A DNA stretch of 64,000 nucleotides from Dyadobacter chenwenxiniae (GCF_022869785.1 NZ_CP094997.1:6577001-6641000), one strand, 5' to 3'. Counted from the first letter of the stretch, positions 17,477 through 27,133 are shown. The notes: generated by a model from the sequence alone, not told the origin. A program made the numbers and translations.

Positions 17477-18133
17477 ATGAAAAAAGAAATAGCAGTAATT
17501 TTTGATATGGATGGCGTGATCTGCCATACCAACCCTTACCACTCCATGGCGTTTCGCGAATTTTTTTCCAAACGCGACCTGTCACCCACCGACGAAGAGT
17601 TTGCGATGCATATGTTTGGCAAAAGCAACAGTTACATTCTTAGCCACTTCCTGCAAAGGGTCATCGAAGGGGAAGAGCTTTTGCAAATGGAAAATGAAAA
17701 GGAAAGTCTGTTTCGCCAAATCTACGAACCTCACATTGACCCGATTGGAGGGATAGTGGACTTTATCAATGACCTGCATAGGAATGGTGTAAAGCTGGGT
17801 GTGGCCACATCAGCGCCGCAAGCAAACCTGGACCTGATCCTTACAGAAGTCCCTATCCGGGCAAATTTAGGCTCCATTATGGCGAGTGAGAATGTGAAAA
17901 AGCACAAACCCGATCCCGAAGTGTATCTGACGAGCGCTAAAAATCTGGGTGTAGAGCCTGGTCAATGTGTTGTATTTGAAGATTCTTTTTCAGGCGTTTC
18001 AGCTGCGATCAATGCGGGAATGCGTGTGGTGGGCGTACTGAGCTCACACGTGAAGGAAGAATTGCCTCCCTGCAACCTTTATATTGAAGATTACAGGGAA
18101 ATGTCTTTTCAAAAAATCAAAGACTTGTTCTGA
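17477..18133 (+). CDS. HAD-superfamily phosphatase/phosphoglucomutase-like
   Basis: A 218-aa HAD hydrolase with motif I FDMDGVICHT (nucleophile D10, acid D12), motif II GVATSAP (T/S near residue 111), the motif III lysine in KKHKPDPEVYL, and motif IV VVFEDSFSGVSAA. The alpha-helical cap between motifs I and II is of the beta-phosphoglucomutase/phosphoglycolate phosphatase type (C1). The substrate is probably a small sugar phosphate, not assignable here. Convergent with the next gene, stops 5 bp apart. Confidence 0.9.
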   Translation: MKKEIAVIFDMDGVICHTNPYHSMAFREFFSKRDLSPTDEEFAMHMFGKSNSYILSHFLQRVIEGEELLQMENEKESLFRQIYEPHIDPIGGIVDFINDLHRNGVKLGVATSAPQANLDLILTEVPIRANLGSIMASENVKKHKPDPEVYLTSAKNLGVEPGQCVVFEDSFSGVSAAINAGMRVVGVLSSHVKEELPPCNLYIEDYREMSFQKIKDLF

Positions 18134-18138
18134 TCCGC

Positions 18139-19794
18139 TTATAATGTCACTGCGTCCTTTACTTTCACATCGTACACGCCGGTGAGCACTTTCGCATTTC
18201 TTTTTAGTTGCAGGAAGATCCGGTAACGTCCTGCTTTTGGGAATGAGTAGGGGAAAGAGATGCGGTTTCCGTGATCCATGCCGGTCATTGCGCCGTCTTT
18301 AATGTCATACATGCCCATTTCAGTCATGAGGAAAATTTCTCTTTCTTCCATCGGCATGGCCTTTAATTTGGCAAGATAACGATCAATGCTGTCCCTGAAC
18401 ATGGCTGGCGCCGGAGCTTTCGCGGTTCTTGCGGTGTCGGCCATGCGGTCTCTGAAGGTCTGTTCCGCAGCCATTGCAAATGTTCCCGTCGGGTGCAAAT
18501 GAATGTATACAGAACCATCGCTGCGCACAACCGCCACGTGACCGGTCATGCCGAGATAAGGCTCGGGGTAGCACGCGCTGCCGTCCGGATTGAAAAATTC
18601 GAATGTAAGTTGGTAAGGTTTCCCTGCGTCCAATGGCTTGTTTGGCATTCCTTCCCAAACAGCATAGGAGCCATCTTTAAAAACTGTTTTGGTCCCGGGT
18701 TTGCCACAAATCACCACATTCTCATCCAGCGGCACATTGCCCGGCGCATTGATCGGGTCAGTTACAACATAAGTATCCTCTTCGGCGGTAACTGGCAAAG
18801 GTCGTCCTGCGCTTGCTTGTTCGGGAATGTCAATGGTGTCCACAATGGTTTCTGCAAAGCCCGACCGCTGTACAATGTCGCTGTAAACGAGATATTTGCC
18901 CGCTGGTAACTTGGGTAAAAAAGCTTCGAATGTGGTGCTATCCTTGCGTTCCGGGTGAATGTGCGCGAATGCGTCCAACCCGGGTGTGCGCACGAGAAAC
19001 GTATGCATGAGCTTGCCGTGATCAGGAATCAATGTACTGAGCATGCTGCCCCGGCGCTGTGCATGCCAGCCCGTAGTGTCGACTTTTAATTGGAAAACTC
19101 TCTTATCATTAGGCTGTAAAATGGCCGCGCTTCCCTTAACAGGCCTGTAAAGCCATTGCTTGTATTCCGCCGCCCAGCTGTCCCACCAGCTGCTTCCTCC
19201 ATATAAAATGAGCGAGCAAAGGATGGTTGCAATGCCCATATTAATCCAGCGTTTTCTTTTTTGAGCAGCGGTTAATGTTTCCCCGGGCTTTAAAATCCCG
19301 TCGCTCACGCTTGCGCCAATGGTTGTGATCATTAGTAAAAACAGCAGCACACCCAAAATGCTCAGACCAATGCCCAAATGTTTCGGCATGTCACGTTCCG
19401 CGGTGGAAACGGCTACAATCGGGACGATTAGCTCACCTTTTCCTTGGTCTCCCTCGATCTGGATCTGTGCGCTGGAAGATCCCCACTCCATTAACCAAAC
19501 CACTCCCTGAAACTGCCCGGTTTGCCCTGCAATCTGCGCGAGTTCGTCCGGCGAAGGTGCGCCTTTATCGCCCGAGTAAAAGTAAATAGGTCTGGCCAGC
19601 ACTTTCTTCGCGTTGCCACTTTCGATGTAAACCGTAATTTTTGCAGTTCCCGGAATAACATCGGGCGGCTCCACGCTTACGAGCACTTTATAAGGGCCGG
19701 CTTGTCCCTGCATTTGAACGCCGGCACTTCCTACATGTGCTTTTGCCGTCATGCAGACAGCCAAAAACAGGATTGTTAAGACAAAATTTTTCAT
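18139..19794 (-). CDS. Exported membrane protein with His-rich beta domains, partner of the SPPH membrane protein
   Basis: A 551-aa protein: signal peptide (1-19, cut before HVGSAGVQ), a FixH/CopC-like beta domain (to ~135), two membrane segments (~141-160 and ~184-200), then two large extracytoplasmic beta domains. These hold histidine clusters: DHGKLMH (258-264) with AHIHP (277-281), and GHVAVV (418-423) with YIHLHP (430-435). Such paired His loops suggest copper or other metal binding, an inference. The ATG overlaps the stop of the upstream membrane protein gene by 4 bp, so the two are co-translated. The family is not one I can name. Confidence 0.68.
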   Translation of the reverse strand: MKNFVLTILFLAVCMTAKAHVGSAGVQMQGQAGPYKVLVSVEPPDVIPGTAKITVYIESGNAKKVLARPIYFYSGDKGAPSPDELAQIAGQTGQFQGVVWLMEWGSSSAQIQIEGDQGKGELIVPIVAVSTAERDMPKHLGIGLSILGVLLFLLMITTIGASVSDGILKPGETLTAAQKRKRWINMGIATILCSLILYGGSSWWDSWAAEYKQWLYRPVKGSAAILQPNDKRVFQLKVDTTGWHAQRRGSMLSTLIPDHGKLMHTFLVRTPGLDAFAHIHPERKDSTTFEAFLPKLPAGKYLVYSDIVQRSGFAETIVDTIDIPEQASAGRPLPVTAEEDTYVVTDPINAPGNVPLDENVVICGKPGTKTVFKDGSYAVWEGMPNKPLDAGKPYQLTFEFFNPDGSACYPEPYLGMTGHVAVVRSDGSVYIHLHPTGTFAMAAEQTFRDRMADTARTAKAPAPAMFRDSIDRYLAKLKAMPMEEREIFLMTEMGMYDIKDGAMTGMDHGNRISFPYSFPKAGRYRIFLQLKRNAKVLTGVYDVKVKDAVTL

Positions 19795-21011
19795 CGTTGA
19801 ATTTTATGCATCCAGTTTCCCCAAGCCAAACCAATGCGTGTTGAAATCAAGCTGGCGATTAATGCAATGCCCAATCCTTTCAGTAACTCAGGCGTGGTTT
19901 CCACCATCCACGGGCCAAATTTGTAGCGATATTCCCAATCAGGACTATTTCCAAAATACCAGTAATGGCTGCCGAAAAACCAGTTTCTTGCATAGGGAGA
20001 TTCCATTAAGAATGAGCCGAAAAACCATTGGAATAAAAAGAAAACCAATAAAAATGCGGCTCCCAGAAGCGCAGTCAACTTCCAATCATTCATATAACCG
20101 TATCGATGGCGAAGGAAATCAATGGCAATAGCTGGAATGATCAGCAGCAGAGGAAATTGGAAACCCTGATAATGATCAATGTGATTTAAAATCGGACCTA
20201 ATTTCGGTTCGGCGGGAAACAAGGGGATGATCCAAAGCGTGAGCAGCATTAACAATGTATAAATGCCGGTTGCAGCGGTGATCGCCCACTTGTGCCGAAC
20301 GGCTTTGCCCACGGCCATTAATAACACCGGAAATGCTGCGGAGGAAAATATGTACAGACTTGAACGGTGCATGCGCATGCGGCCAAGCTCTTCTGAAAGC
20401 AATGTATACCAAATGGTGAGCAGGAAACCGGCAGACAATGCAAAAAGCCAGAACAATGTTTTATCCAATGCTTTCTTTTTATCAAAAAACTGCGTCGAAC
20501 GAAGTTTCAGCTGATTTTTAACCGCAATCACGCTGATCATAGCACCAAACTGAATGCCGATAATGCCTAAAATCAGCACCGTATGCGGCGGTGAAAGGAT
20601 GGTAACGTCCAGTCCGTAAGTGTTGTGCCACCAATCATCGAATGGCGCGGAGGTGAGCATAGCCAATGCGCCCCAAACGCAGAAAAGGGAGCCAAGCGAA
20701 CTATAAAAAAAGCCCCAGATCTTTACGCTGGCCGCTTTTTCCAGATCATTTCCCCAGAATGTTTTTCTCAAAATCTCAAATCCTGAAAAAAGCCCCGCAA
20801 CGACTGCGCCCAGATAGATAACCAGGTGAGGAGGGGACAGAAGCCCGTCGCGGCCTATGCTCATGTGCCAGCAAATGTCCCAGATCAGGCCGGTTATGAC
20901 GCAGAAAGAGGCAAAAACAGTCGCATAAATGTAAACAGGGATGTCCGGACTTGCGTTGAGCGGTACGACCCGGCCTCCGACATTTGGCGGAGGACCCATA
21001 GTAGTTTCCAT
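19791..21011 (-). CDS. Polytopic membrane protein with duplicated D-x2-WH...SPPH motif
   Basis: This 406-aa protein has about ten membrane segments. Two matching motifs stand out: D45-ICW-H49 ... G53, D55 ... S59-P-P-H62, and D125-DWW-H129 ... G133, D135 ... S140-P-P-H143. Each is followed by a hydrophobic helix, indicating an internal duplication. Conserved His/Asp in a membrane setting could ligate a metal or haem, which is inference. It is the first gene of a two-gene operon (ATGA overlap) with the His-rich exported protein. I cannot assign a known family. Confidence 0.72.
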   Translation of the reverse strand: METTMGPPPNVGGRVVPLNASPDIPVYIYATVFASFCVITGLIWDICWHMSIGRDGLLSPPHLVIYLGAVVAGLFSGFEILRKTFWGNDLEKAASVKIWGFFYSSLGSLFCVWGALAMLTSAPFDDWWHNTYGLDVTILSPPHTVLILGIIGIQFGAMISVIAVKNQLKLRSTQFFDKKKALDKTLFWLFALSAGFLLTIWYTLLSEELGRMRMHRSSLYIFSSAAFPVLLMAVGKAVRHKWAITAATGIYTLLMLLTLWIIPLFPAEPKLGPILNHIDHYQGFQFPLLLIIPAIAIDFLRHRYGYMNDWKLTALLGAAFLLVFFLFQWFFGSFLMESPYARNWFFGSHYWYFGNSPDWEYRYKFGPWMVETTPELLKGLGIALIASLISTRIGLAWGNWMHKIQR

Positions 21012-21126
21012 GAAGTTGAGAAAGGATTAATGTTTCAATATAATATTTATCATGCAAAACAGACAGTCGTCGGGCACTTTACCCCTATTTTACATGAAAA
21101 TAATACAATATCAGTGATTGAATGGC

Positions 21127-21762
21127 TTAGAACGGCCGCATTGCCTTTACGAACCTGCCTTTGAAATAGTTGGAAAAAAGATTGTCTTCGCGCACGCCTC
21201 GCGATGTGGAAGCATGAATGAATATAATCTCGTCCTGGTTTCGGACGTCAGTCACAATGCCAGCATGAGATACGTAGCCTTCTTTTCCTGCTTCGGGTAC
21301 AAAAAACAGCCAGTCACCGGGCTTAATGTCCTTAATGCTGCTCACTTCCTGCCCAAATTCAGATTGCTGCCAGGAAATGCGCGGCACTTTTACACCAATT
21401 TCTGAATAAACAGAGCAGATCAGACCGGAGCAATCAATGCCGTTTTTGTCATTCCCGCCCGAGCGATAAGGCGTTCCGGCATAAGTGCGGGCCACCTGGA
21501 CAACTTGCGGCACTGCCGTCGCCGACATATCCCCGGGTCTGCTATATGTTGGTTTCGAGGTGGTTGCGGGTTTTCTGGCAGGCGTTCTTGCGGGCGGTCT
21601 GCGCGCAACAGTCCCGCGCGATCTGGATGATCTCGAAGGCGTGTGTCGTGAAGAGTTTGATTTTTCCGGCGTTTTGCGAAGTGTGTCGCAGGCAGTCAAA
21701 AGTATGGTTAATGCCAGCGTGCAGATTGTGAAATGGAAACAACGGGTAATTTGGTTCTTCAT
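21127..21762 (-). CDS. NlpC/P60 cell-wall peptidase lipoprotein
   Basis: A 211-aa protein with an SPII signal (lipidated Cys25 in LLTAC), a basic Arg/Pro/Thr/Ser-rich linker (~30-75), and a C-terminal NlpC/P60 domain. The catalytic Cys111 is in GIDCSGLICS, His166 in SHAGIV, and the third polar residue His183 in FIHAS. It should hydrolyse peptide links in peptidoglycan (gamma-D-Glu-diaminopimelate type). The ATG at 21762 is chosen because it starts the signal peptide; upstream residues do not fit. Confidence 0.92.
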   Translation of the reverse strand: MKNQITRCFHFTICTLALTILLTACDTLRKTPEKSNSSRHTPSRSSRSRGTVARRPPARTPARKPATTSKPTYSRPGDMSATAVPQVVQVARTYAGTPYRSGGNDKNGIDCSGLICSVYSEIGVKVPRISWQQSEFGQEVSSIKDIKPGDWLFFVPEAGKEGYVSHAGIVTDVRNQDEIIFIHASTSRGVREDNLFSNYFKGRFVKAMRPF

Positions 21763-21970
21763 GCGCAAGCTTTCTGTTAGTAACGATACTTTCTCCAAAA
21801 ATAATAAAGATTTATGAAGCGAATTGAAGGAATAGCAGCAGAATATGTCACCGGGGATATAACGAAGCAGGCAGGATTTTGTATGAAAAAATAAGCTAAA
21901 TATTATGTCCCTGACCGCTTTGTAAGTAGTTTTGTTATGTTTTATTGAATCCAAATTTTATTTGCTCCGA

Positions 21971-22582
21971 ATGAAAATTATTTGTGTAGGAAGGAATTAT
22001 ACCGAGCATATTGCTGAATTAAATAACGAAAAACCGGACGCTCCCGTAATTTTTTTGAAGCCTGAAACGGCACAGATCAGACCCGGCGAACCATTCTTTT
22101 ATCCTGATTTTTCAAAAGATGTGCATTATGAAGTGGAGCTTGTCATAAAGATAAACCGGGTAGGGAAGAACATTGAAGAGCGGTTTGCACACAAATATTA
22201 TGACGAGATCGGAGTGGGCATCGACTTCACTGCGAGAGACCTGCAATCTGAATTGAAGAGCAAGGGCTTACCCTGGGAATTAGCGAAAGCATTCAATGGC
22301 TCAGCACCGGTTTCAGAATTTGTTCCTATATCGGATTTTGAAGACATTCAAAACTTAAATTTTAGTCTGGATGTGAATGGCGAGACGCGCCAGAATGGTA
22401 ATTCGTCGATGATGCTTTACCGCATTGATTACCTTATTTCTTTTGTTTCCAAATATTTTATGCTCAAAAAAGGGGACCTGATTTTCACAGGAACACCAAA
22501 AGGCGTCGGGCCTGTGCAGATCGGCGACAAGCTTACTGCGTCTATTGAGGGCAAGAAGATGCTTGAATTATTCGTTAGGTAA
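21971..22582 (+). CDS. Fumarylacetoacetate hydrolase-fold protein
   Basis: A 203-aa FAH-domain enzyme of the short type. The divalent-metal ligands are visible as E54 and E56 in HYEVELVIKI and D85 in GIDFTARD, with the C-terminal GDLIFTGTPKGVGP signature. Family members are acylpyruvases, oxaloacetate decarboxylases or hydratases; the exact reaction is not deducible. The start at 21971 (MKIICVGRNY) fits the family N-terminus. Followed 47 bp later by the M23 peptidase gene. Confidence 0.9.
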   Translation: MKIICVGRNYTEHIAELNNEKPDAPVIFLKPETAQIRPGEPFFYPDFSKDVHYEVELVIKINRVGKNIEERFAHKYYDEIGVGIDFTARDLQSELKSKGLPWELAKAFNGSAPVSEFVPISDFEDIQNLNFSLDVNGETRQNGNSSMMLYRIDYLISFVSKYFMLKKGDLIFTGTPKGVGPVQIGDKLTASIEGKKMLELFVR

Positions 22583-22629
22583 ACCGGATCTTATCGTTGC
22601 AGGACCTTTCATTCATTCACTTCGTTTTC

Positions 22630-24588
22630 ATGCATTATCATTTCCGGACAATGGTCCGTATTGGTTTGTTATTTTCGGGCTTGATGGGCTTATGCTCGCT
22701 TTCCTTGGCTCAAACACAAACTTATCCAAAGGGTTATTATCAGTTTCCGATTAGGCCCGGGCTTGCCAATTCGCTGGCTGGCGGGCTGGGCGATTTGCGC
22801 AGCAACCACTTTCACGCCGGGTTGGACATTCGTACGGAGCAGCGCGAGGGGCTGAATGTGTACGCGGCTGCTGAGGGATATGTTTACAAAGTGGCTGTGC
22901 AGCGGAGTGGTTATGGCAATGTAATTTATTTGCGCCACCCCAATGGTCAGACAACGGTTTATGGGCATTTGCTGAAATTCAGCGATTCACTGGCGGCTTA
23001 TGTGCGCGAGGAGCAGTATAAGAAGCAGACTTTCGAAATCGATCTTTTCCCGGAGGCAGGAAAATTCAGTTTTAAAAAGGGCGAAATCATAGCGCTTTCC
23101 GGCAACACAGGCGGTTCAGCAGGGCCGCATTTGCATTTCGAGATCCGCGATTCGAAGGACAATTTTTTAAACCCGTTGTATTTTGGATTCAATGAAATCA
23201 AAGACATCACGCCTCCCAAATTTGTCAATCTGGCGATCAGGCCGCTGGACATTAACGGGCGGGTGAATGGTCAGTTTGATCGGAAGGTTTATTCGCCCAT
23301 TAAGCTGAAAGACGGCTCTTACCGGCTTCCTGATACGGTTTCTGCAACGGGCATCATTGGCATTGATATGGTGGCGCACGACCAAATGACCGGCACAGGG
23401 TTCCGTTATGGTTTGCAATGCATTGAGATCAAAATGGATGGGGATGAAGTGTTTTCTTATAACATTGAGATTTTTCCAAACACGGCAACAAGAGATTATA
23501 ACAACCTTATAGACTACGAAACGGAGCAGAAAACCGGGCAGCGTTATCTGAAATGCTACGTTCCCGATGGCAATAATTTTAATTTATATAAAACAAATGC
23601 GATCAATGGTAAGCTGAACATTGCGGATACATTGCTGCATGAAGTGCGTGTCAAGATCACGGATTCCTTTGAAAATGCCTCAGAGCTGGTTTTTACAATC
23701 AAAGGAGAGCCGAAAAATCCGCCGCTTCCGGTGTATGATGTTGAAATAAACCCTGAATACATTCAAACAGACGTGCAGGAAAATACATTGATCGTGAAGG
23801 CAAAGTATTATCGGAGCGCTATTCCGTTTGCGACTTATTATTCCAATGGTAAGGAAGTGAAAAAAGATCCGGATTTTTATGCAAGCGAGACAGCGGTTTT
23901 CTTAACAGATTTGAGAACATATACTCCTGATTCAGTGAAAATCGGAAAAACGACTGTGAAGACTTACCTGAGAAGTCAGATTTTCCCCGCCGTTGCGTCC
24001 CGTTATAAGGCTGAAAAATGGTCCGTAGATTTCCGGAATACGAGCATATTTGACACATTGTTCCTGACCGGACAGCAGAATTTCAACGCATTAACCATCA
24101 ACAACCGTGGAACTGCGCTTAAAGATTACATTTCTGTTGCATTTTCGCCAGAGAACGTCCCTGAAAACAAGGAAAAAACACGCGTTTACCGTTATCTAGA
24201 CGGTTACTACCGGTTTTTAGGCGGCACCTGGGTAGATAACGAGATCAAATTTGAAACCAGAGAGCTTGGAACGTTTGTGATCCAGGCTGACACCATTCCA
24301 CCAAAGATCCGGCTTTTGGAGCATAGTAAGGACAGGATCCGCGGATTTATCGGTGACGCAACTTCTGGTGTGGACCATTATAAAGCATTGGTCAACGGTG
24401 AATGGGTGCTGATGAATTTTGATTCCAAAAAAGGCTACATCTGGTCAGAAAAGCTGGATACTGCAAAGCCTTTTGAAGGCGAACTAACGCTGGAAGTGAC
24501 CGATAGGGCAGGAAATAGTACTATCTTGCAAACCGAATTGAAAGATCTGCCGGTTGCGCGGAAAAAAACGAAAAAACGAAAAAGGTAA
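22630..24588 (+). CDS. Exported M23-family metallopeptidase with C-terminal beta domains
   Basis: A 652-aa protein with a signal peptide (cut near SLAQ, about residue 28), then an LytM/M23 peptidase domain with H62-x3-D66 (HAGLD) and H167-L-H169 (PHLHF), the zinc and catalytic set. About 470 residues of beta-rich sequence follow, ending with a basic tail (RKKTKKRKR). It should cut peptidoglycan cross-links in the periplasm. ATG 22651 (MVRIGLL) is an equally possible start. The peroxiredoxin gene follows after 4 bp. Confidence 0.88.
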   Translation: MHYHFRTMVRIGLLFSGLMGLCSLSLAQTQTYPKGYYQFPIRPGLANSLAGGLGDLRSNHFHAGLDIRTEQREGLNVYAAAEGYVYKVAVQRSGYGNVIYLRHPNGQTTVYGHLLKFSDSLAAYVREEQYKKQTFEIDLFPEAGKFSFKKGEIIALSGNTGGSAGPHLHFEIRDSKDNFLNPLYFGFNEIKDITPPKFVNLAIRPLDINGRVNGQFDRKVYSPIKLKDGSYRLPDTVSATGIIGIDMVAHDQMTGTGFRYGLQCIEIKMDGDEVFSYNIEIFPNTATRDYNNLIDYETEQKTGQRYLKCYVPDGNNFNLYKTNAINGKLNIADTLLHEVRVKITDSFENASELVFTIKGEPKNPPLPVYDVEINPEYIQTDVQENTLIVKAKYYRSAIPFATYYSNGKEVKKDPDFYASETAVFLTDLRTYTPDSVKIGKTTVKTYLRSQIFPAVASRYKAEKWSVDFRNTSIFDTLFLTGQQNFNALTINNRGTALKDYISVAFSPENVPENKEKTRVYRYLDGYYRFLGGTWVDNEIKFETRELGTFVIQADTIPPKIRLLEHSKDRIRGFIGDATSGVDHYKALVNGEWVLMNFDSKKGYIWSEKLDTAKPFEGELTLEVTDRAGNSTILQTELKDLPVARKKTKKRKR

Positions 24589-24592
24589 AAGT

Positions 24593-25051
24593 ATGGGACT
24601 TCAAGTTGGCGATCCCGCCCCCGCATTTTCTGCGAAAGATCAGGATGGTAATGAGGTGAAACTTTCTGATTTTAAAGGAGAAAAACTCATTCTTTACTTT
24701 TATCCAAAGGACGATACTCCCGGCTGCACGGCACAGTCATGCAATCTTCGCGACAATTATGATGTTCTTTTAAAGCGGGGTTATAAAGTGCTTGGCGTGA
24801 GTGTGGATGACGAGAAATCGCACAGGAAATTTATCAAAAAATATAACCTTCCCTTCCCATTACTGGCTGATACTGACCAGAAATTGGTAAATGATTACGG
24901 AGTTTGGGGTGAAAAGAAATTATTCGGCCGTGAATATATGGGTATCATCCGCACAACATTCGTCATTGATGAAAAGGCCGTGATCGAAGAAGTGGTTCAG
25001 AAAGTGGACACGGAAAATCACACTGATCAAATTCTTAACAAAAGTGAATAA
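24593..25051 (+). CDS. bcp: Thioredoxin-dependent peroxiredoxin (BCP/PrxQ type)
   Basis: This 152-aa cytoplasmic peroxidase reduces hydrogen peroxide and organic peroxides. The peroxidatic Cys45 is in TPGCTAQSC and the resolving Cys50 lies five residues on, the spacing that defines the PrxQ/BCP group. The start at 24593 (MGLQVGDPAPAFSAKDQDG) matches the family N-terminus. It lies 4 bp after the M23 gene, so probably shares its transcript. Confidence 0.95.
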   Translation: MGLQVGDPAPAFSAKDQDGNEVKLSDFKGEKLILYFYPKDDTPGCTAQSCNLRDNYDVLLKRGYKVLGVSVDDEKSHRKFIKKYNLPFPLLADTDQKLVNDYGVWGEKKLFGREYMGIIRTTFVIDEKAVIEEVVQKVDTENHTDQILNKSE

Positions 25052-25145
25052 TAAAGAGTCACTTAAGAAGCCGTAATAATAGGACATTTACGTGCTGAAA
25101 ATGGACGCAAAAAGAACGTATTTGATAAATAGAAAATCGATAAAC

Positions 25146-26005
25146 ATGGAAGTTGAACAATTAGAAAAAGTAGCCTCACAAGTTCGCAGGGACATTGTCC
25201 GTATGGTGCATGGCTGCCAGTCGGGACACCCTGGAGGCTCGTTGGGCTGTACAGAGTTACTTGTGGCGCTTTATTTCGAGCGTATGCAATTGAAAGAACA
25301 GGATGGTAAGCCGGTTTTTGACATGAATGGCAAGGATGAAGACCTCTTTTTCCTTTCTAATGGACATATTTCTCCAGTTTGGTATAGTACCCTTGCGCGC
25401 AAAGGATATTTTCCGGTTGAGGAAATGGCAACTTTCCGTAAGCTGAATTCGCGTTTGCAGGGCCACCCGACCACGCACGAGCATTTGGAAGGCATTCGTA
25501 TTGCATCTGGATCACTAGGACAAGGAATGTCTGTGGCGATCGGTGCTGCGATGGCAAAGAAACTGAACGGCGACAAGGGTCATGTTTACGTATTAATGGG
25601 CGATGGTGAGCAGCAGGAAGGCCAGGTTTGGGAAGCAGCAACATTTGCGCCGCACCACCAGGTTGATAACCTCGTTGCATTCATTGACTTAAACGGCCAG
25701 CAGATCGACGGCCCGACGGTGAAAGTAATGAACAACCGCGATCTGGGTAAAAAATACGAAGCATTCGGCTGGGAAGTAATTTCTATCGAAGAAGGCAACG
25801 ATATGGCAGCAGTGCTAAAAGGTCTTTACGAGGCAAAAAGCAGACTTGGACACGGCAGACCCCGATCATGGTTTTGTTGCACACAGGAATGGGTTATGGC
25901 GTCGATTTCATGATGGGCAGCCACAAATGGCACGGCGTAGCGCCTAATGATGAGCAACTAGCTGCAGCGCTTGGCCAGTTGGAAGAAACAATGGGAGACT
26001 ATTAA
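25146..26005 (+). pseudogene. Transketolase N-terminal subunit, interrupted by a frameshift
   Basis: Bacteroidota often split transketolase into two genes; this is the thiamine-diphosphate-binding half. MEVEQLEKVASQVRRD through GDGEQQEGQVWEAAT and GRP reads in one frame to about 25860. There CCCC (25860-25863) shifts the frame and the reading frame stops at 25913. The expected continuation (IMVLLHTGMGYGVDF, then SHKWHGVAPNDEQ, ending ETMGDY) is intact in another frame to 26005. Removing 2 nt, or adding 1, restores a 285-286-aa protein. Downstream conservation suggests a very recent indel or a sequence error. Confidence 0.85.
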
Positions 26006-26014
26006 TTATATAAA

Positions 26015-26971
26015 ATGAAAAAATACACCTTCACTGAGAAGAAAGATACACGTTCGGGCTTTGGGGCCGGAATGCATGTGTTGGGGCAGCAGAATCCAAA
26101 CGTTGTGGCACTTTGTGCTGACCTGGTTGGTTCGCTGAAACTCGAACCATTTATAAAAGAAAATCCGGACCGTTTTATCCAATGCGGTATTTCGGAAGCC
26201 AATATGATCGGCGTTTCTGCCGGTTTGACCATAGGCGGCAAAATCCCTTTTGCTACAACGTTCGCAAACTTCGCGACTGGCCGTGTTTATGACCAGATCC
26301 GTCAAAGCGTTGCTTATTCCAACAAAAATGTAAAAATCTGTGCTTCACACGCAGGACTTACATTGGGTGAGGATGGCGCTACACACCAGATCCTTGAAGA
26401 TCTTGGAATGATGAAAATGTTGCCAGGAATGACGGTTATCAACCCTTGCGACTATAACCAGACAAAAGCGGCTACCATCGCGATTGCGGATTACGAAGGT
26501 CCGGTTTACCTGCGTTTCGGACGTCCGGTAATTCCGGTTTTCACAGATGCTGATCAGAAATTCGAGATCGGTAAGGCGTGGATGGTGAATGAAGGAACCG
26601 ATGTGAGCATTTTCGCAACAGGCCATATGGTTTGGGAAGCGATCCAGGCAGGTGAACTTTTAGAAGCAGAAGGCATCAATGCTGAGATCATTAACATTCA
26701 CACCATTAAGCCATTAGACGAAGAGGCGATCCTGAAATCTGTTGAAAAAACAGGTTGCGTTGTGACTGCTGAAGAGCATAACCGCATTGGTGGATTGGGC
26801 GACAGCGTTGCACAGGTTTTGGTTAAAAACAAACTTGTTCCTCAGGAATACGTTGCGGTGAACGACAGCTTTGGAGAAAGCGGAACGCCTACACAACTGA
26901 TGGAAAAATACGGCTTGACAGCGAAGCACATTGTGGAAGCTGCTAAACGTGCAATCGAAAGAAAAAAATAG
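26015..26971 (+). CDS. Transketolase C-terminal subunit
   Basis: This 318-aa protein is the pyrimidine-binding plus C-terminal half of split transketolase. The catalytic Glu is E61 in CGISEANMIG; DGATHQILEDLGMM and the C-terminal LGDSVAQVL / SFGESGTP blocks follow. Together with the N-terminal subunit it transfers two-carbon ketol units in the non-oxidative pentose phosphate pathway. It starts 9 bp after the N-half ends, consistent with one transcript and a 1:1 complex. A terminator follows. Confidence 0.94.
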   Translation: MKKYTFTEKKDTRSGFGAGMHVLGQQNPNVVALCADLVGSLKLEPFIKENPDRFIQCGISEANMIGVSAGLTIGGKIPFATTFANFATGRVYDQIRQSVAYSNKNVKICASHAGLTLGEDGATHQILEDLGMMKMLPGMTVINPCDYNQTKAATIAIADYEGPVYLRFGRPVIPVFTDADQKFEIGKAWMVNEGTDVSIFATGHMVWEAIQAGELLEAEGINAEIINIHTIKPLDEEAILKSVEKTGCVVTAEEHNRIGGLGDSVAQVLVKNKLVPQEYVAVNDSFGESGTPTQLMEKYGLTAKHIVEAAKRAIERKK

Positions 26972-27012
26972 ATTATTGAAGTTTCTGGCCGGCTTTGTGT
27001 CGCCGGAAATCA

Positions 27013-27070
27013 TTGAGTCTTGCGAAAGGTTAAAACCATGTTTTACTTTTTGCAAGACTCAAATTTTATT
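27013..27070 (+). terminator. Terminator after the transketolase genes
   Basis: GAGTCTTGC (27015-27023) pairs with GCAAGACTC (27052-27060), with an inner TAAAAC/GTTTTA stem, followed by an A/T-rich tail AAATTTTATTT. Confidence 0.6.
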
Positions 27071-27133
27071 TGCCCTGAACCAAAAAATGAACTATTATTG
27101 ACTTGTGTTGATTCGGGAATTAGTATCGATTAA

